This document shows positions 10,698 through 23,185 of a stretch of DNA of 64,000 nt, piece by piece (position 1 is the first letter of the stretch; every line of letters starts with the position of its first letter). Under the pieces are notes generated by a model. That model was not told the origin of the DNA. It ran no database searches and saw nothing but the letters and a program-made list of their open reading frames with translations. The stretch is from Microbacterium lemovicicum. GTDB taxonomy: Bacteria; Actinomycetota; Actinomycetes; Actinomycetales; Microbacteriaceae. The translations under genes were made by a program, and so were the position numbers. The DNA lies in contig NZ_CP031423.1 in the NCBI RefSeq assembly GCF_003991875.1, forward strand, positions 1,426,001 through 1,490,000, given 5' to 3'.

Positions 10698-13600
10698 CGG
10701 TCACCTCCAGGATGCGGCTCCAGACGACGTCGCCGTCGGGGTCGAGCCCCTCGGCGAGCGCGGTCTGTCGGGTCTCCAGCACGGCCGCGTAGTCGCGCGG
10801 CAGCACTCGTGTGAACGACGCCAGCTGTGCGTCGAAGTCGCGGAGCAGCCCGGCGGCGAGCTCCGAGTCGGTCTCGGCGACGTGGCGCTCCAGCAGGTCG
10901 CGGAGGATCTCCGCGTCACCCGCGCCGAGCTCGCCGAGCACCAGTTCGCCGGCGGCGAGCGCCTCACGGTTCACCTTGGCGGGGTCGAGCCGGTACACGT
11001 AGGCGGTGCCGCCGGACATGCCGGCGCCGAGGTTGCGCCCGGTGTCGCCGAGGATGACCGCCAGGCCGCCCGTCATGTACTCGAGCGCGTGGTCGCCCAC
11101 GCCCTCGACGACCGCGGTCGCGCCGGAGTTGCGGACGAAGAACCGCTCCCCCACGACGCCGCGCAGGAACATGGTGCCCTGCGTGGCACCGTAGCCGATG
11201 ACGTTGCCCGCGATGACGTTCTGCGAGGCGTCGAAGGTGGCGGCACGCGGCGGGCGGACGACGATCTGACCGCCCGACAGGCCCTTGCCGACGTAGTCGT
11301 TCGAGTCGCCCTCGAGTCGCAGCGTGATGCCGGCGGGCATGAACGCGCCGAGCGACTGCCCGGCCGAGCCGGTGAGGTTGACCGTGATCGAGCCCGACGG
11401 CAGACCGTTCTGCCCGTGCGCCAGCGTCACGCGGTTGCCGAGCATGGTGCCCACGGCACGCTCGGTGTTGCGGATCGGCAGGTCGATGGTCACGGAGCCG
11501 CCGTGGTCGATGACGTGCTGCGCACGCTCGATGAGACCCACGTCGAAGTGCTCCTCCAGCTCGTGCAGCTGCCCGCGCAGATTGCGACGCGGGACGTCGT
11601 CGGCGAAGGCCGGGCCCTCGAGGATCGGACTCAGGTCGAGCCCGCTCGTCTTCCAGTGCTCCACGGCGCCGCCGATGTCGAGGAGCTCGTTGTGGCCGAT
11701 CGCCTCGTCGAGGGAGCGGAAGCCGAGCGCGGCGAGGTACTCCCGCACCTCCTCGGCGATGTACTCCATGAAGGTCACGATGAACTCGGGCTTGCCGGTG
11801 AAGCGCTCGCGCAGCACGGGGTTCTGCGTCGCGACGCCCACCGGGCAGGTGTCGAGATGGCAGACGCGCATCATGATGCAGCCCGAGACGACGAGCGGTG
11901 CGGTGGCGAAGCCGAATTCCTCGGCGCCCAGCAGCGCGCCGATGATGACGTCGCGGCCCGTCTTGAGCTGGCCGTCGACCTGCACCACGACGCGGTCGCG
12001 CATGCCGTTGAGCATCAGGGTCTGCTGCGTCTCGGCCAGACCGAGCTCCCACGGCGTGCCCGCGTGCTTGAGCGAGTTCAGCGGGCTCGCGCCCGTTCCG
12101 CCGTCGTGGCCGGAGACGAGGATGACGTCGCTCAGCGCCTTCGCGACACCCGCCGCGACCGCGCCGATGCCCGACTGGCTCACCAGCTTGGTGTGCACGC
12201 GGGCCTTCGGGTTGGAGCGCTTGAGGTCGAAGATCAGCTGCTTGAGGTCTTCGATCGAGTAGATGTCGTGGTGCGGCGGGGGCGAGATCAGCCCGACGCC
12301 CGCGGTCGCGTGACGCGTGCGCGCCACCCACGGGTACACCTTGGTCGGTGGCAGCTGACCGCCCTCGCCGGGCTTGGCGCCCTGAGCGAGCTTGATCTGG
12401 ATGTCGTCGGCCTGCGTGAGGTACAGGCTCGTGACGCCGAATCGGCCCGACGCGACCTGCTTGATCGCGCTGCGGCGCACCGGGTCGAGCAGGCGGTCGA
12501 CGTCCTCGCCGCCCTCGCCGGTGTTCGACTTCGCGCCGATGGAGTTCATCGCCACGGCCAGCACCTCGTGGGCCTCCTGCGAGATGGAGCCGTAGCTCAT
12601 CGCGCCGGTGGAGAAGCGCTTGACGATCGAGGCCACCGACTCGACCTCGTCGAGGGGCACCGGGTGGCGGCCGTCGGTGCGCAGGCGGAAGAGTCCGCGG
12701 AGGGTCTTCAGCTCGTTGGCCTGGTCGTCCACGAGCTTCGTGTACTCGCGGAAGATGTCGTAGCGGCGCGCGCGCGTGGAGTGCTGCAGCCGGAAGACGG
12801 TGTCGGGGTTGAAGAGGTGCGGCGATCCGTCGCGGCGCCATTGGTACTCGCCGCCGGTCCACAGTCGCTCGTGCGCCCTCGCCGCAGCATCCTCGGGATA
12901 CGCGTACGCGTGGCGCGCGGCGTTCTCGGCGGCGATGACCTCGATGCCGACACCGCCGAGCTTGGACTCGGTGCCGGTGAAGTACGCGTCGATGAAGGCG
13001 TCGGACAGGCCCACGGCCTCGAACACCTGGGCGCCCGCGTACGAGGACACCGTGGAGATGCCCATCTTCGACATGATCTTCAGCACGCCCTTGCCGAGCG
13101 CGTAGATCAGGTTCTTGACGGCCTTCTCGGGGGTGATCCCGGTGATGTAACCGGCGCGCACGAGGTACTCGGCGGTCTCCATGGCCAGGTACGGGTTGAC
13201 GGCGGAGGCGCCGTAGCCGATCAGCGTCGCGACGTGATGCACCTCGCGGACGTCGCCGGCCTCGACCACCAGACCGACCTTCATGCGGGTCTCGCGGCGG
13301 ATGAGGTGGTGGTGCACGGCGGCCAGCATGAGCAGCGACGGGATGGGCGCGAGGTCCTTGTTGGAGTCGCGGTCGCTGAGCACGATGAACTCGGCGCCGT
13401 CCTCGATGGCCTGGTCGACCTCGTTGCACATCTGGGTGATGCGCTTCTGCATGCCCTTGTGGCCGGCTTCCACGCGGTAGAGGCCGCGGATGGTCACGGA
13501 CGTGCGTCCGGGCAGCGCGGTGTCGATGTGCTGGATCTTGGCCAGCTCGTCGTTGTCGATCACCGGGAAGTCGAGCGTCACCGTGCGGGTGTGCTCCGGA

Positions 13601-15276
13601 CCCCAGTCGAGCAGGTTGCGCTCCGGGCCGAGACCGAGCGCGAGCGAGGTGACGACCTCCTCGCGGATCGAGTCCAGGGGCGGGTTGGTGACCTGGGCGA
13701 ACTGCTGGGTGAAGTAGTCGAACAGCAGGCGCGGGCGCTCGCTGAGCACCGCCACGGGCGTGTCGCTGCCCATCGCGCCGAGGGGCTCCGCGCCGTTCTG
13801 GCCCATCGGGGTCAGCAGCACGCGCACCTCCTCCTCGGTGTATCCGAAGGTGCGCTGACGGCGCGTGATGGAGGCGATGGGGTGCACGATGTGCTCGCGC
13901 TCGGGGAGGTCGGCGAGGCGCACGCGTCCCGTGTCGAGCCACTCCTGCCACGGATGCAGGTCGGCCAGCTGCTGCTTGATCTCGTCGTCTTCGATCAGGC
14001 GGCCCTGAGCGGTGTCGACGAGGAACATGCGGCCGGGGCGCAGGCGCCCGCGGCGCTTGATGCGCTCGGGGGCGATGTCGAGCACGCCGGTCTCGCTGCC
14101 GATGACGACGAGGCCGTCGGTGGTCTCGGTCCAGCGACCGGGGCGCAGCCCGTTGCGGTCGAGCGTCGCGCCGACCAGCGTGCCGTCCGTGAAGATGAGC
14201 GCTGCCGGGCCGTCCCAGGGCTCCATCTGCATGGAGTGGAACTCGTAGAACGCCCGCACCTTCGGGTCGATGTCGGGCTGCTTCTCGTAGGCCTCGGGCA
14301 CCATCATCATCACCGCGTGCGGCAGGCTGCGGCCGGTGAGGGTGAGGAGCTCGAGCACCTCGTCGAACGACGCGGAGTCGCTGGCGCCGTCGGTGCAGAT
14401 GGGCAGCAGCGGGCGGATGTCGCCGATGAGCTCGGACTCGAGCTGCGACTGCCGCGCGCGCATCCAGTTGCGGTTGCCGTTGACGGTGTTGATCTCGCCG
14501 TTGTGCGCGAGCATGCGCAGCGGCTGCGCGAGCGGCCACGACGGGAAGGTGTTGGTGGAGTAGCGCGAGTGCACGACGGCCAGCTCCGAGGCGAAGCGCT
14601 CGTCCTGCAGGTCGGGGTAGAACGGCTCGAGCTGCAGGGTCGTGACCATGCCCTTGTAGCCGAGGGTGCGCGAGGACAGCGAGACGAAGTAGGCGCCGAG
14701 CTCGGTGCGGCTGCGCTTGCGCAGGCGGAAGGTGCGGCGGTCCAGCTCGATGCCCGAGAGCGCGGGCGTCTGGTCGGTGGCCGGGCACGAGACGAACAGC
14801 TGCTCGAAGGCGGGGCGGGCGGCGTAGGCCAGCTTGCCGAGGTTGTCGGGCGCCGTGGGCACGTCGCGCCAGGCGAGGACCGTCAGACCCTCGGATGCTG
14901 CGATCCGCTCGATGCCGTCCTTCTGCGCGGCGCGCTCCTCGGCGTCGAGCGGCAGGAAGATCATGCCGGCGGCGTACTCGCCCACGGGGGGCAGCTCCGC
15001 CTCCACGACCGCGCGCAGGAACTCGTCGGGCATCTGCGTCAGGATGCCCGCGCCGTCGCCGGTGCCGGCGTCGGACCCGATGGCGCCGCGGTGCTCGAGG
15101 TTGCGCAGCGCGGTGAGCGCCAGGTCGATGATGTCGTGACCGGCCGTGCCGCGCAGCGTGGCGACCATCGCCAGGCCGCAGGCGTCCTTCTCGAAGGCGG
15201 GGTTGTACATCCCCTGCTTCGGCGGGAAGGCGTCGAAGCCGGCGGACGAGACGGGGAGACGGGGACTCGGTGCCAT
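10690..15276 (-). CDS. gltB: Glutamate synthase, large (alpha) subunit
   Basis: About 1528 residues. It transfers the glutamine amide to 2-oxoglutarate to give two glutamates. A short propeptide precedes [10 protein letters not shown], whose Cys becomes the N-terminal nucleophile of the glutaminase domain. The central and FMN-binding domains follow ([26 protein letters not shown]), then the 3Fe-4S cysteines in [14 protein letters not shown], and the C-terminal beta-helix ([10 protein letters not shown]). ATG 15276 (MAPSPRL) has GAGGA at useful spacing. ATG 15297 seven codons upstream lacks one. lgt lies 67 bases upstream on the same strand. Confidence 0.97.
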
Positions 15277-15343
15277 ACCAGCCGTCCTCACATTCATGGT
15301 CAGGAGGGGACGACGTCGGCCCGGGGACTCGCGGAGGGAAGCG

Positions 15344-16348
15344 CTACTTCGTGGCGGCGGTGCTTGTGGCGGTGGCCTCACGGACTTCGGTCGTGGTTCC
15401 CTCGGAGACCGGGGGTGCGCTCACGTCGACGAAGTCTTCGGTGTCCTGCGATTGTACAGTCCCCTGCGGGGACCATTCGCGTCCGGGCACGTAGGGCGAG
15501 GGCTCGATGCCGGGGTGGCGCCGTCGCTGCACGAAGAAGATCGCCAGGCCGACGATGACGCCGACGATGGCGGCCCACACGTTCGTGCGCAGGCCGAAGT
15601 AGATCTCGCTGGGGTCGATGCGGATGGACTCCCACACGATGCGGCCCGCGCCGTACCAGACGAGGTACAGACCGAAGAGGCGTCCCCACTGCAGGCGGAA
15701 GCGGTGACCGGCCGCCAGGAGCATGCAGACGCCCATCGTGTTCCAGATGACCTCGTACAGGAACGTCGGGTGGAAGAGGGTGCCGGGGGCGAGGCCGACG
15801 GGCAGCGCGGGATTGCCCGGCGCGATCTCGAGGCCCCACGGCAGATCGGTCGGCAGGCCGTAGAGCTCCTGGTTGAACCAGTTGCCGAAGCGGCCGAAGG
15901 CCTGGGCGAGCAGGATGCCGGGGGCCAGGGCGTCGGCGAAGGTCCAGAACCGGATGCCGGTCCAGCGGCAGCCGAGCCACGCGCCGACGGCGCCGCCGAG
16001 CAGGGCGCCGAAGATGGCGATGCCGCCCTCCCAGATGGCCCACACCGAGCCGGGCTCGAACGGGTTCCACGGGTTCGAGCCCGCGCCGAAGTAGAACCCC
16101 GGGTGCGTGAGGACGTGGAAGATGCGCGCGCCGATGATGCCGAGCGGGACGGCCACCAGGGCGATGTCGATGACCACCCACGGCTCGGCGCCGCGCTTGG
16201 TGAGGCGGTGGTTCGTGAGCAGGACGGCGACGATGATCCCGGCGATGATGCACAGCGCGTAGTAGCGGATCGGGATCGGGCCGAGGAAGAACTCGTTGAC
16301 CGGCGGGCTGGGGATGCTGGCGAGGACGCCGGAGGCCGCGTTCATCAT
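15344..16348 (-). CDS. lgt: Prolipoprotein diacylglyceryl transferase
   Basis: 334-residue integral membrane enzyme that attaches diacylglycerol to the lipobox cysteine of prolipoproteins, the first step of lipoprotein maturation. About seven hydrophobic segments are visible. The Lgt signature is [13 protein letters not shown], preceded by [12 protein letters not shown] and followed by HPTFLYE. The last 50 residues are a charged Ser/Thr/Glu-rich cytoplasmic tail beyond the enzyme core. The ATG overlaps the trpA stop as ATGA. The next codon is also ATG and may be used instead. The link after trpA is conserved in actinobacteria. Confidence 0.96.
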   Translation of the reverse strand: MMNAASGVLASIPSPPVNEFFLGPIPIRYYALCIIAGIIVAVLLTNHRLTKRGAEPWVVIDIALVAVPLGIIGARIFHVLTHPGFYFGAGSNPWNPFEPGSVWAIWEGGIAIFGALLGGAVGAWLGCRWTGIRFWTFADALAPGILLAQAFGRFGNWFNQELYGLPTDLPWGLEIAPGNPALPVGLAPGTLFHPTFLYEVIWNTMGVCMLLAAGHRFRLQWGRLFGLYLVWYGAGRIVWESIRIDPSEIYFGLRTNVWAAIVGVIVGLAIFFVQRRRHPGIEPSPYVPGREWSPQGTVQSQDTEDFVDVSAPPVSEGTTTEVREATATSTAATK

Positions 16349-17198
16349 GAGGGTGATCCTTGCTGGGAGTGCGGAGCGGGCTGTTGTGCGCCCGTGGAGG
16401 AGGTGGCGGCGGCCGCGTCGACGGTCTTGCCGGCGGTCAGGGCGCGCGCCGTCGCGGCGAGCTGCTCGAGCCCGCCGTCGCGGAGCGCCTTCACCAGGGC
16501 GGTGCCGACGATCGCGCCGTCGGCGTACTCGAGCACACCGGCGACCTGGTCGGCGCTGGAGATCCCGATGCCGACGCAGGCGTTCTCCGCGCCGCGCGCG
16601 CGGAGGCGGTCGACGAGGGTGCGGGCCGCAGCATCCAATTCGGCGCGCTCGCCCGTGATGCCCATCGTGGAGACGGTGTACACGAACCCGGTGGAGTTCT
16701 CCACGACGAGGTCGAGACGCTCGTCGCTGGAGGTGGGCGCGGCGAGGAAGATGCGGTCCAGGCCGGTGCGGCGGCTGGCGGCGATCCACTCGGCGGCCGA
16801 TTCGGGCGTGATGTCGGGCGTGATGAGGCCCGCTCCCCCGGCGGCGAGCAGGTCGTCGGCGTAGCGGTCGACGCCGTACTGCAGCACCGGGTTCCAGTAC
16901 GTCATCACGACGACCGGGATGTCGACGCGGGAGGTGATCTCGCGGATGGCGGGGAACATGTCGCGCAGCCGGAAGCCGCTCGCGAGCACCTGCTGGGTCG
17001 CCTCCTGGATGACCAGGCCGTCCATCACGGGGTCGGAGTACGGGGGCCCGAGCTCGAGCACGTCGGCGCCGTTCTCGGCGAGGGTCACGGCCGCCTCGAT
17101 GCTCGTGGCGACGTCGGGGTAGCCGATGGGCAGGTAGGCGACGAAGGCCCCGCGCCCCTCCGCGCGGGCCGCGTCGATGGCCGCCGCGACGCGGGACG

Positions 17199-17202
<4 letters not shown>
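16345..17202 (-). CDS. trpA: Tryptophan synthase alpha subunit
   Basis: 285-residue TIM barrel that cleaves indole-3-glycerol phosphate to indole and glyceraldehyde 3-phosphate. The catalytic Glu is in [12 protein letters not shown] and the Asp in PVMDG. The phosphate-binding [10 protein letters not shown] is present. It starts with GTG overlapping the trpB stop as GTGA. The C terminus has an extra Ala/Thr/Gln-rich stretch (about 20 residues) after the barrel. Indole is passed through a tunnel to TrpB, encoded immediately upstream. Confidence 0.96.
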
Positions 17203-18457
<1,255 letters not shown>

Positions 18458-18461
<4 letters not shown>

Positions 18462-19267
18462 CTCGACTCCGATCGAAGGCTCGACGCCTCGGGGGAACGC
18501 TGTCCCAGGAAGCTCCGGAGCGTCGCCACGGGGTCGCCGGTGACCAGCGCCTCCCCGATGAGCACGACGTCGGCTCCGGCCGAGCGGTAGTGGGTGACGT
18601 CGGCGGGCGTGAGCACCGCCGACTCGGCGACCTTGACGACACCGGCGGGGATGCGCTCGGCGACGCGACCGAAGAGGTCGCGGTCGAGGTCGAACGTGGT
18701 GAGGTCGCGGGCGTTGACGCCGATCAGCCGGGCGCCGACGTCGACGGCCCGGTCGACCTCGTCGGCCGAGTGCGCCTCGACGAGCGCGGTCATGCCGAGC
18801 TGGCCGACGAGGCCGAACAGCTCGGCCAGCACGGGCTGGTCGAGGGCGGCGACGATGAGGAGCACGAGGTCGGCGCCGGACGCGCGGGCCTCCAGCACCT
18901 GGTACGACGTGGCGATGAAGTCCTTGCGCAGCACCGGCAGGGACACCGCCGCGCGCACGGCCTCGAGGTCGGCGAGGCTGCCCTTGAACTTGCGGCCCTC
19001 CGTGAGCACGGAGATGGCGGATGCGCCGCCCTCCTCGTACCGCAGCGCCTGGAGCGCGGGGTCGGGGATGTCGGCGAGGTCGCCGCGTGAGGGGCTCGCG
19101 CGCTTCACCTCGGCGATGATCTTCACGCGGTCGGCGGGAGCGAGGGCCGCCAGGGCGTCACGCGCGGACGGCTGCGCGAGCGCGGCTGCTTCGACCTCTG
19201 CGGTCGGGCGCGACGACGCCCGTGCCTCTGCGTCCTGCACCGCGCCGGCCGTGAGGTCGGCGAGCAT
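18458..19267 (-). CDS. trpC: Indole-3-glycerol phosphate synthase
   Basis: 269-residue TIM barrel converting carboxyphenylaminodeoxyribulose phosphate to indole-3-glycerol phosphate. [14 protein letters not shown] carries the catalytic lysine, VLRKDFI the second, and LIGVNARDL and VAESAV are the usual later strands. It is separate from trpF, as in other actinobacteria. It lies one base after the stop of the HGxxPAAW gene and overlaps trpB, so it is in a tight operon. Confidence 0.96.
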
Positions 19268-19268
19268 G

Positions 19269-19499
19269 TCAGTGCTCTTTCGGAACGGTCTTGGAGCCCC
19301 CGGCGCCGTAGCCGGCGCGCTTCATGATCCAGCCGACGAGCAGACCCACGACGACGAGACCGGCGGAGGCCCAGACGACGGCCGGGATGTCCAGCACGAA
19401 GAACAGGGTGCCGATCGCGATGGCGACGAGCATGATGATCACGGCCGTCCAGGCGGCCGGGGAGTGTCCGTGGCCCGGGTCGGCGATGGAGTTGCTCAT
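19269..19499 (-). CDS. HGxxPAAW family small membrane protein
   Basis: 76-residue protein with the name-giving motif HGHSPAAW near residue 11, followed by two hydrophobic segments (about residues 17-36 and 41-60) and a basic C terminus. This family (also known as DUF6704) is found in actinobacterial trp clusters and its role is unknown. GGAGG lies five bases before the ATG. It sits between the Trp-associated membrane protein and trpC. A role in the membrane linked to tryptophan synthesis is only inferred from position. Confidence 0.88.
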   Translation of the reverse strand: MSNSIADPGHGHSPAAWTAVIIMLVAIAIGTLFFVLDIPAVVWASAGLVVVGLLVGWIMKRAGYGAGGSKTVPKEH

Positions 19500-19563
19500 G
19501 GGTTTCCTCCGAGGGGGATCGTTGCCCGCGCGGCATGCCGCACGCCTGTTCAGTCTAGCGGTG

Positions 19564-20148
19564 TCATCCCGTCGGGTCCGTGCCGCGGGAGAGGTCGTCC
19601 CAGCTGTCCACGGCGTCCCGCGGCCGCGCCGGAGCGGACGCGGCATCCTCCGCCTCGTAGCGGCGTCCGCTCCCCCGCCACCGTCGCGCGGTGAGGAGGA
19701 CGAACACCCCGACCACGAGCAGCAGCGCGGACAGCAGCACCGTCACGTACGGCCACGGAGAGGGGGCGATGGACTCCACGAGCTCCGCCACCGCGTCGGC
19801 GCCGGTGATGCCCGTGGCCGTGGTGACGGTCGAGGCGACCGCCGACGGCGGCAGCGTGAACGCGACCGGCACGGTCACGATCGCGAGCGCTGCGGCGATG
19901 AGCACCGTCAGCGCGCCGAAGACGTGCCGCAGCACCACCCCGACGATCGACAGCGCCCCGCCGAGCGCGAGCACCGCCAGGCACAGGGGCGCCAGCACCG
20001 GCACGGCTGCCGCGCCGGCCACGGGCAGCTGGTGCTCGGCCCCGTCGGCGAGGGTGACGGTGAGCCAGGTCTGCGTCGAGGAGATGACGCCCAGCGCGCC
20101 GACCAGCGCCGTGGCGACGACCGCGAGGAGCCGGGCGCGAGCGGTCAC
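19564..20148 (-). CDS. Trp biosynthesis-associated membrane protein
   Basis: 194-residue protein with four hydrophobic segments (near residues 5-25, 48-68, 76-96, 133-155) and a charged tail rich in Arg, Asp and Ala. It matches the layout of the actinobacterial family found between trpE and trpC (Rv1610-like). Function is unknown. The start is GTG overlapping the hisI stop as GTGA. In other actinobacteria trpE normally precedes this gene, and here it is missing. Confidence 0.82.
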   Translation of the reverse strand: MTARARLLAVVATALVGALGVISSTQTWLTVTLADGAEHQLPVAGAAAVPVLAPLCLAVLALGGALSIVGVVLRHVFGALTVLIAAALAIVTVPVAFTLPPSAVASTVTTATGITGADAVAELVESIAPSPWPYVTVLLSALLLVVGVFVLLTARRWRGSGRRYEAEDAASAPARPRDAVDSWDDLSRGTDPTG

Positions 20149-20504
20149 GGCTGCGGCCCCTCGACGGGCCGGAGGTCGTCGGCGTCGAAGCAGGTGCGGT
20201 CTCCGGTGTGGCACGCCGCGCCCACCTGGTCGACCTCGACGAGCACCGTGTCGCCGTCGCAGTCGAGGCGCGCGCCGCGCACCAGCTGGATGTGCCCGGA
20301 CGTGTCGCCCTTGCGCCAGTACTCCTGGCGCGAGCGCGACCAGAAGGTCACGCGACCGCTGGTGAGGGTGCGACGGAGCGCCTCGGCGTCCATCCATCCG
20401 AGCATCAGCACCTCGCGCGTGTCCCACTGCTGGATGACGGCGGCGACGAGTCCGCGATCGTCGAAGGTGACGCGGGCGATGCGCTCGTCCACGGTGTCGC
20501 TCAT
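20145..20504 (-). CDS. hisI: Phosphoribosyl-AMP cyclohydrolase
   Basis: 119-residue zinc enzyme opening the adenine ring in step three of histidine synthesis. The substrate-binding motif [17 protein letters not shown] and the metal ligands in DCDGD, CHTG and TCF are present. It is the single-domain form, with the pyrophosphatase encoded separately by hisE. The start overlaps the hisF stop by four bases, and its stop overlaps the next gene by four. Confidence 0.97.
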   Translation of the reverse strand: MSDTVDERIARVTFDDRGLVAAVIQQWDTREVLMLGWMDAEALRRTLTSGRVTFWSRSRQEYWRKGDTSGHIQLVRGARLDCDGDTVLVEVDQVGAACHTGDRTCFDADDLRPVEGPQP

Positions 20505-21265
20505 GCGCGCACGTCCAGTCCGTCGGCGATCATGGCGGCCTTGACCTCGCCGATGGTGAGCTGGCCGGAATGGAAGACGGATGCCGCGAGCACGGCGTCC
20601 GCACCGGCCCGGATCGCGGGGGCGAAGTCCGTCGCGGCGCCCGCGCCGCCGGAGGCGATCACCGGTGCGTGCGAGATCTCGCGCATGAGGCCGACGAGCT
20701 CGAGGTCGAAGCCCTCCTTCGTGCCGTCGGCGTCGATGGAGTTGACCAGCAGCTCCCCCGCGCCGCGGTCGATGGCCTCCCGCGCCCAGGCGAGCGCGTC
20801 GAGGGTCGTCTCGGTGCGTCCGCCGTGCGTGGTGACGACGAAGCCTGAGGCGGTGGCGTCGGAGCGCGTGACGTCGAGCGACAGCACGAGCACCTGCGCG
20901 CCGAAGCGGTCGGCGATCTCGTCGATCAGCGCGGGGCGGGCGATCGCGGCGGAGTTCACACCGGCCTTGTCGGCGCCGACGGCCAGCAGCCGTGCGACGT
21001 CATCCGCCGTGCGCACGCCGCCGCCGACCGTGAGCGGGATGAAGACCTGCTCGGCGGTGCGCCGGACGACGTCGTACGTCGTGTCGCGCGCGTCGACCGT
21101 CGCGGTGACGTCGAGGAAGGTGAGCTCGTCGGCCCCCTGCTCGAAGTACAGGCGCGCGAGCTCGACGGGGTCGCCCATGTCGCGCAGATTCTGGAAGTTG
21201 ACGCCCTTCACCACGCGACCGGCGGCGACGTCCAGACACGGGATGACGCGGCAGGCGAGGCTCAT
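20501..21265 (-). CDS. hisF: Imidazole glycerol phosphate synthase, cyclase subunit
   Basis: 254-residue TIM barrel that makes imidazole glycerol phosphate and AICAR with ammonia supplied by HisH (not in this window). [15 protein letters not shown] carries the first catalytic Asp, and [10 protein letters not shown] and VIASGGAGA are the phosphate-binding loops. [15 protein letters not shown] carries the second catalytic Asp. Two bases separate it from hisG. Confidence 0.97.
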   Translation of the reverse strand: MSLACRVIPCLDVAAGRVVKGVNFQNLRDMGDPVELARLYFEQGADELTFLDVTATVDARDTTYDVVRRTAEQVFIPLTVGGGVRTADDVARLLAVGADKAGVNSAAIARPALIDEIADRFGAQVLVLSLDVTRSDATASGFVVTTHGGRTETTLDALAWAREAIDRGAGELLVNSIDADGTKEGFDLELVGLMREISHAPVIASGGAGAATDFAPAIRAGADAVLAASVFHSGQLTIGEVKAAMIADGLDVRA

Positions 21266-21267
21266 CG

Positions 21268-22110
21268 CTACAGCCTCGCGTTGTGGATCGCGGTGACCAG
21301 GATGGCCCGGGCGCCGAGCGCGTAGAGGGCGTCCATGACCTGGTTGACCTCGCCGCGGGCGACCATCACGCGCACGGCGACCCAGGCGGGGTCGCGCAGC
21401 GGCGAGATCGTGGGCGACTCGACGCCGCCGGCGATGGCGACCGCGGCGTCGACGAGGTCGGCGGGGAGGTCGTAGTCGACCATCACGTAGCGGCGCGCCA
21501 CCATGATGCCGCGGAGGCGGCGGAGCAGCGTCTCGGCGCCCTCGGCGGGCGACGGGCCGGTGATGAGGACGGCCTCGGACTGCAGGATCACGGGACCGAA
21601 GATCTCCAGGCCCGCCTGGCGCAGGGTGGTGCCGGTGGAGACCACGTCGGCCACGGCGTCGGCCACGCCGAGCTGCACGGCCGATTCGACGGCGCCGTCC
21701 AGCGGCACGAGGTCGACCGCGACGCCGTGCGCGTCGAGGAAGGCGTCGACGAGCCCCGGGTAGGAGGTCGCCACGCGCACGCCGTCGAGGTCGGCGAGCT
21801 CGGAGAAGCGGCCGGGGCGGCCGGCGAAGCGGAACGTCGAGCCGCCGAAGCCGAGCGCCTCGATCTCCTGTGCCCCCGGCATCCGCGCGTCCTTCAGCAG
21901 GTCGCGTCCGGTGATGCCGACGTCCAGGGCGCCCGAGCCGACGTAGGTGGCGATGTCCTTGGGGCGCAGGTAGAAGAACTCGACCTCGTTGACCGGGTCG
22001 ATGACGTGCAGGTCTTTCGGGTCGCGACGGCCGACGTAGCCGGCTTCGGCGAGCATCTCGGTCGCGGTCTCGGCGAGCGAGCCCTTGTTGGGCACGGCGA
22101 TACGCAGCAT
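21268..22110 (-). CDS. hisG: ATP phosphoribosyltransferase (long form)
   Basis: 280-residue first and rate-limiting enzyme of histidine synthesis, joining ATP and PRPP. It begins [22 protein letters not shown] and the PRPP loop [14 protein letters not shown] are present. The C-terminal 75 residues form the ACT-like regulatory domain of the long form, which gives feedback inhibition by histidine without HisZ. ATG 22110 is where the family starts. No strong ribosome binding site precedes it. hisE lies 43 bases upstream. Confidence 0.96.
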   Translation of the reverse strand: MLRIAVPNKGSLAETATEMLAEAGYVGRRDPKDLHVIDPVNEVEFFYLRPKDIATYVGSGALDVGITGRDLLKDARMPGAQEIEALGFGGSTFRFAGRPGRFSELADLDGVRVATSYPGLVDAFLDAHGVAVDLVPLDGAVESAVQLGVADAVADVVSTGTTLRQAGLEIFGPVILQSEAVLITGPSPAEGAETLLRRLRGIMVARRYVMVDYDLPADLVDAAVAIAGGVESPTISPLRDPAWVAVRVMVARGEVNQVMDALYALGARAILVTAIHNARL

Positions 22111-22153
22111 GGGAGGGGCTTTCAGGGTCGTGGGCCGGGCGGTGGAGGCGCGC

Positions 22154-22417
22154 TCACAGATGTCGGTAGACATCCTCCAGCGACAGCCCCTTCGCGAGCA
22201 TGAGCACCTGCAGGTGGTAGAGCAGCTGGGAGATCTCCTCCGCTGCGGCCTCATCGGGCTCGTACTCCGCGGCCATCCACACCTCGGCGGCCTCCTCGAC
22301 GATCTTCTTGCCGATGGCGTGCACGCCGGCGTCGAGCTCGGCGATGGTCTTCGACCCCTCGGGTCGCTCGGCCGCCTTCGCGGTGAGCTCGGCGAACAGG
22401 GAGTCGAACGTCTTCAC
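22154..22417 (-). CDS. hisE: Phosphoribosyl-ATP pyrophosphatase
   Basis: 87-residue all-helical enzyme of the MazG-like fold that hydrolyses phosphoribosyl-ATP. The metal-binding helices show [14 protein letters not shown] and [16 protein letters not shown]. It is the head of the hisE-hisG-hisF-hisI block. The GTG start has TACCCT six bases upstream and no well-spaced ribosome binding site, so a leaderless transcript is likely. Confidence 0.95.
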   Translation of the reverse strand: MKTFDSLFAELTAKAAERPEGSKTIAELDAGVHAIGKKIVEEAAEVWMAAEYEPDEAAAEEISQLLYHLQVLMLAKGLSLEDVYRHL

Positions 22418-22423
22418 CCTGCC

Positions 22424-22429
22424 AGGGTA
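22424..22429 (-). promoter_or_regulatory. -10 box of hisE (leaderless)
   Basis: TACCCT on the minus strand, six bases before the GTG of hisE. It would let the his-trp block be transcribed independently of rpe upstream. Confidence 0.45.
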
Positions 22430-22462
22430 CCGGGCATCGCCGTGCTCACGGTGACGGGCGGG

Positions 22463-23161
22463 TCAGCGGTGGGCGTGGGAGTGACGGTGCGCGAGGGCCC
22501 GCAGGGTGGCGATGGCCTCGTCGGGGTCGTCGGCGCCGAAGACGGCGGATCCTGCGACGAACGTGTCGGCGCCCGCCCGCGCGGCGTGCTCCAGCGTGGA
22601 GGCGCTCACTCCCCCGTCGACCTGCAGCCACACGCTGCTGCCGCGCCGGCGGGCCTCGGCCGACAGGGCTGAGATCTTCGGGACGGTGTCGTGGCGGAAG
22701 GACTGCCCGCCGAAGCCCGGCTCGACGGTCATGATGAGGATCTGGTCGAACTCGTTGAGCACCTCGAAGAGCGACTCGACGGGGGTGTCGGGCTTGATCG
22801 CGACACCCGCGCGCGCTCCGATCGACCGGAGGCGACGGGCGAGAGAGACCGGCTCGGTCGACGCTTCGAGATGGAAGGTGACGGATGCCGCGCCGAGCTC
22901 GGCGTAGCCGGGCGCCCAGCGCTCGGGGTCCTCGATCATCAGGTGCACGTCCAGCGGCACCGGGCTCGTGGCCTGGATGCGCTCGACCATCTGCGGACCG
23001 AACGTGAGGTTCGGCACGAAATGGTTGTCCATGACGTCGACGTGCACGAAGTCCGCGGAGGCGATGCGCGCCAGCTCGGCCTGCATGTTCACGAAGTCCG
23101 CCGCGAGGATGCTGGGATTGATGCGCATGTCGCTGGCGCCGGCCGCGTCGGAGGGGGTCAC
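22463..23161 (-). CDS. rpe: Ribulose-phosphate 3-epimerase
   Basis: 232-residue TIM barrel epimerase of the pentose phosphate pathway. PSILAADF, the metal site HVDVMDNHFVPN and the phosphate loop TVEPGFGGQSF are intact, and QVDGGVS carries the second catalytic Asp. The family starts at MRINPSIL (ATG 23128). GTG 23161 adds 11 residues and has CATAAT exactly six bases upstream, the same leaderless pattern as other genes here, so the longer form is preferred. The ATG has no ribosome binding site. Confidence 0.94.
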   Translation of the reverse strand: MTPSDAAGASDMRINPSILAADFVNMQAELARIASADFVHVDVMDNHFVPNLTFGPQMVERIQATSPVPLDVHLMIEDPERWAPGYAELGAASVTFHLEASTEPVSLARRLRSIGARAGVAIKPDTPVESLFEVLNEFDQILIMTVEPGFGGQSFRHDTVPKISALSAEARRRGSSVWLQVDGGVSASTLEHAARAGADTFVAGSAVFGADDPDEAIATLRALAHRHSHAHR

Positions 23162-23167
23162 GGCTCC

Positions 23168-23173
23168 ATTATG
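23168..23173 (-). promoter_or_regulatory. -10 box of rpe (leaderless)
   Basis: CATAAT on the minus strand, one mismatch to TATAAT, six bases before GTG 23161. Confidence 0.45.
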
Positions 23174-23185
23174 GTCGCGGCCGTC

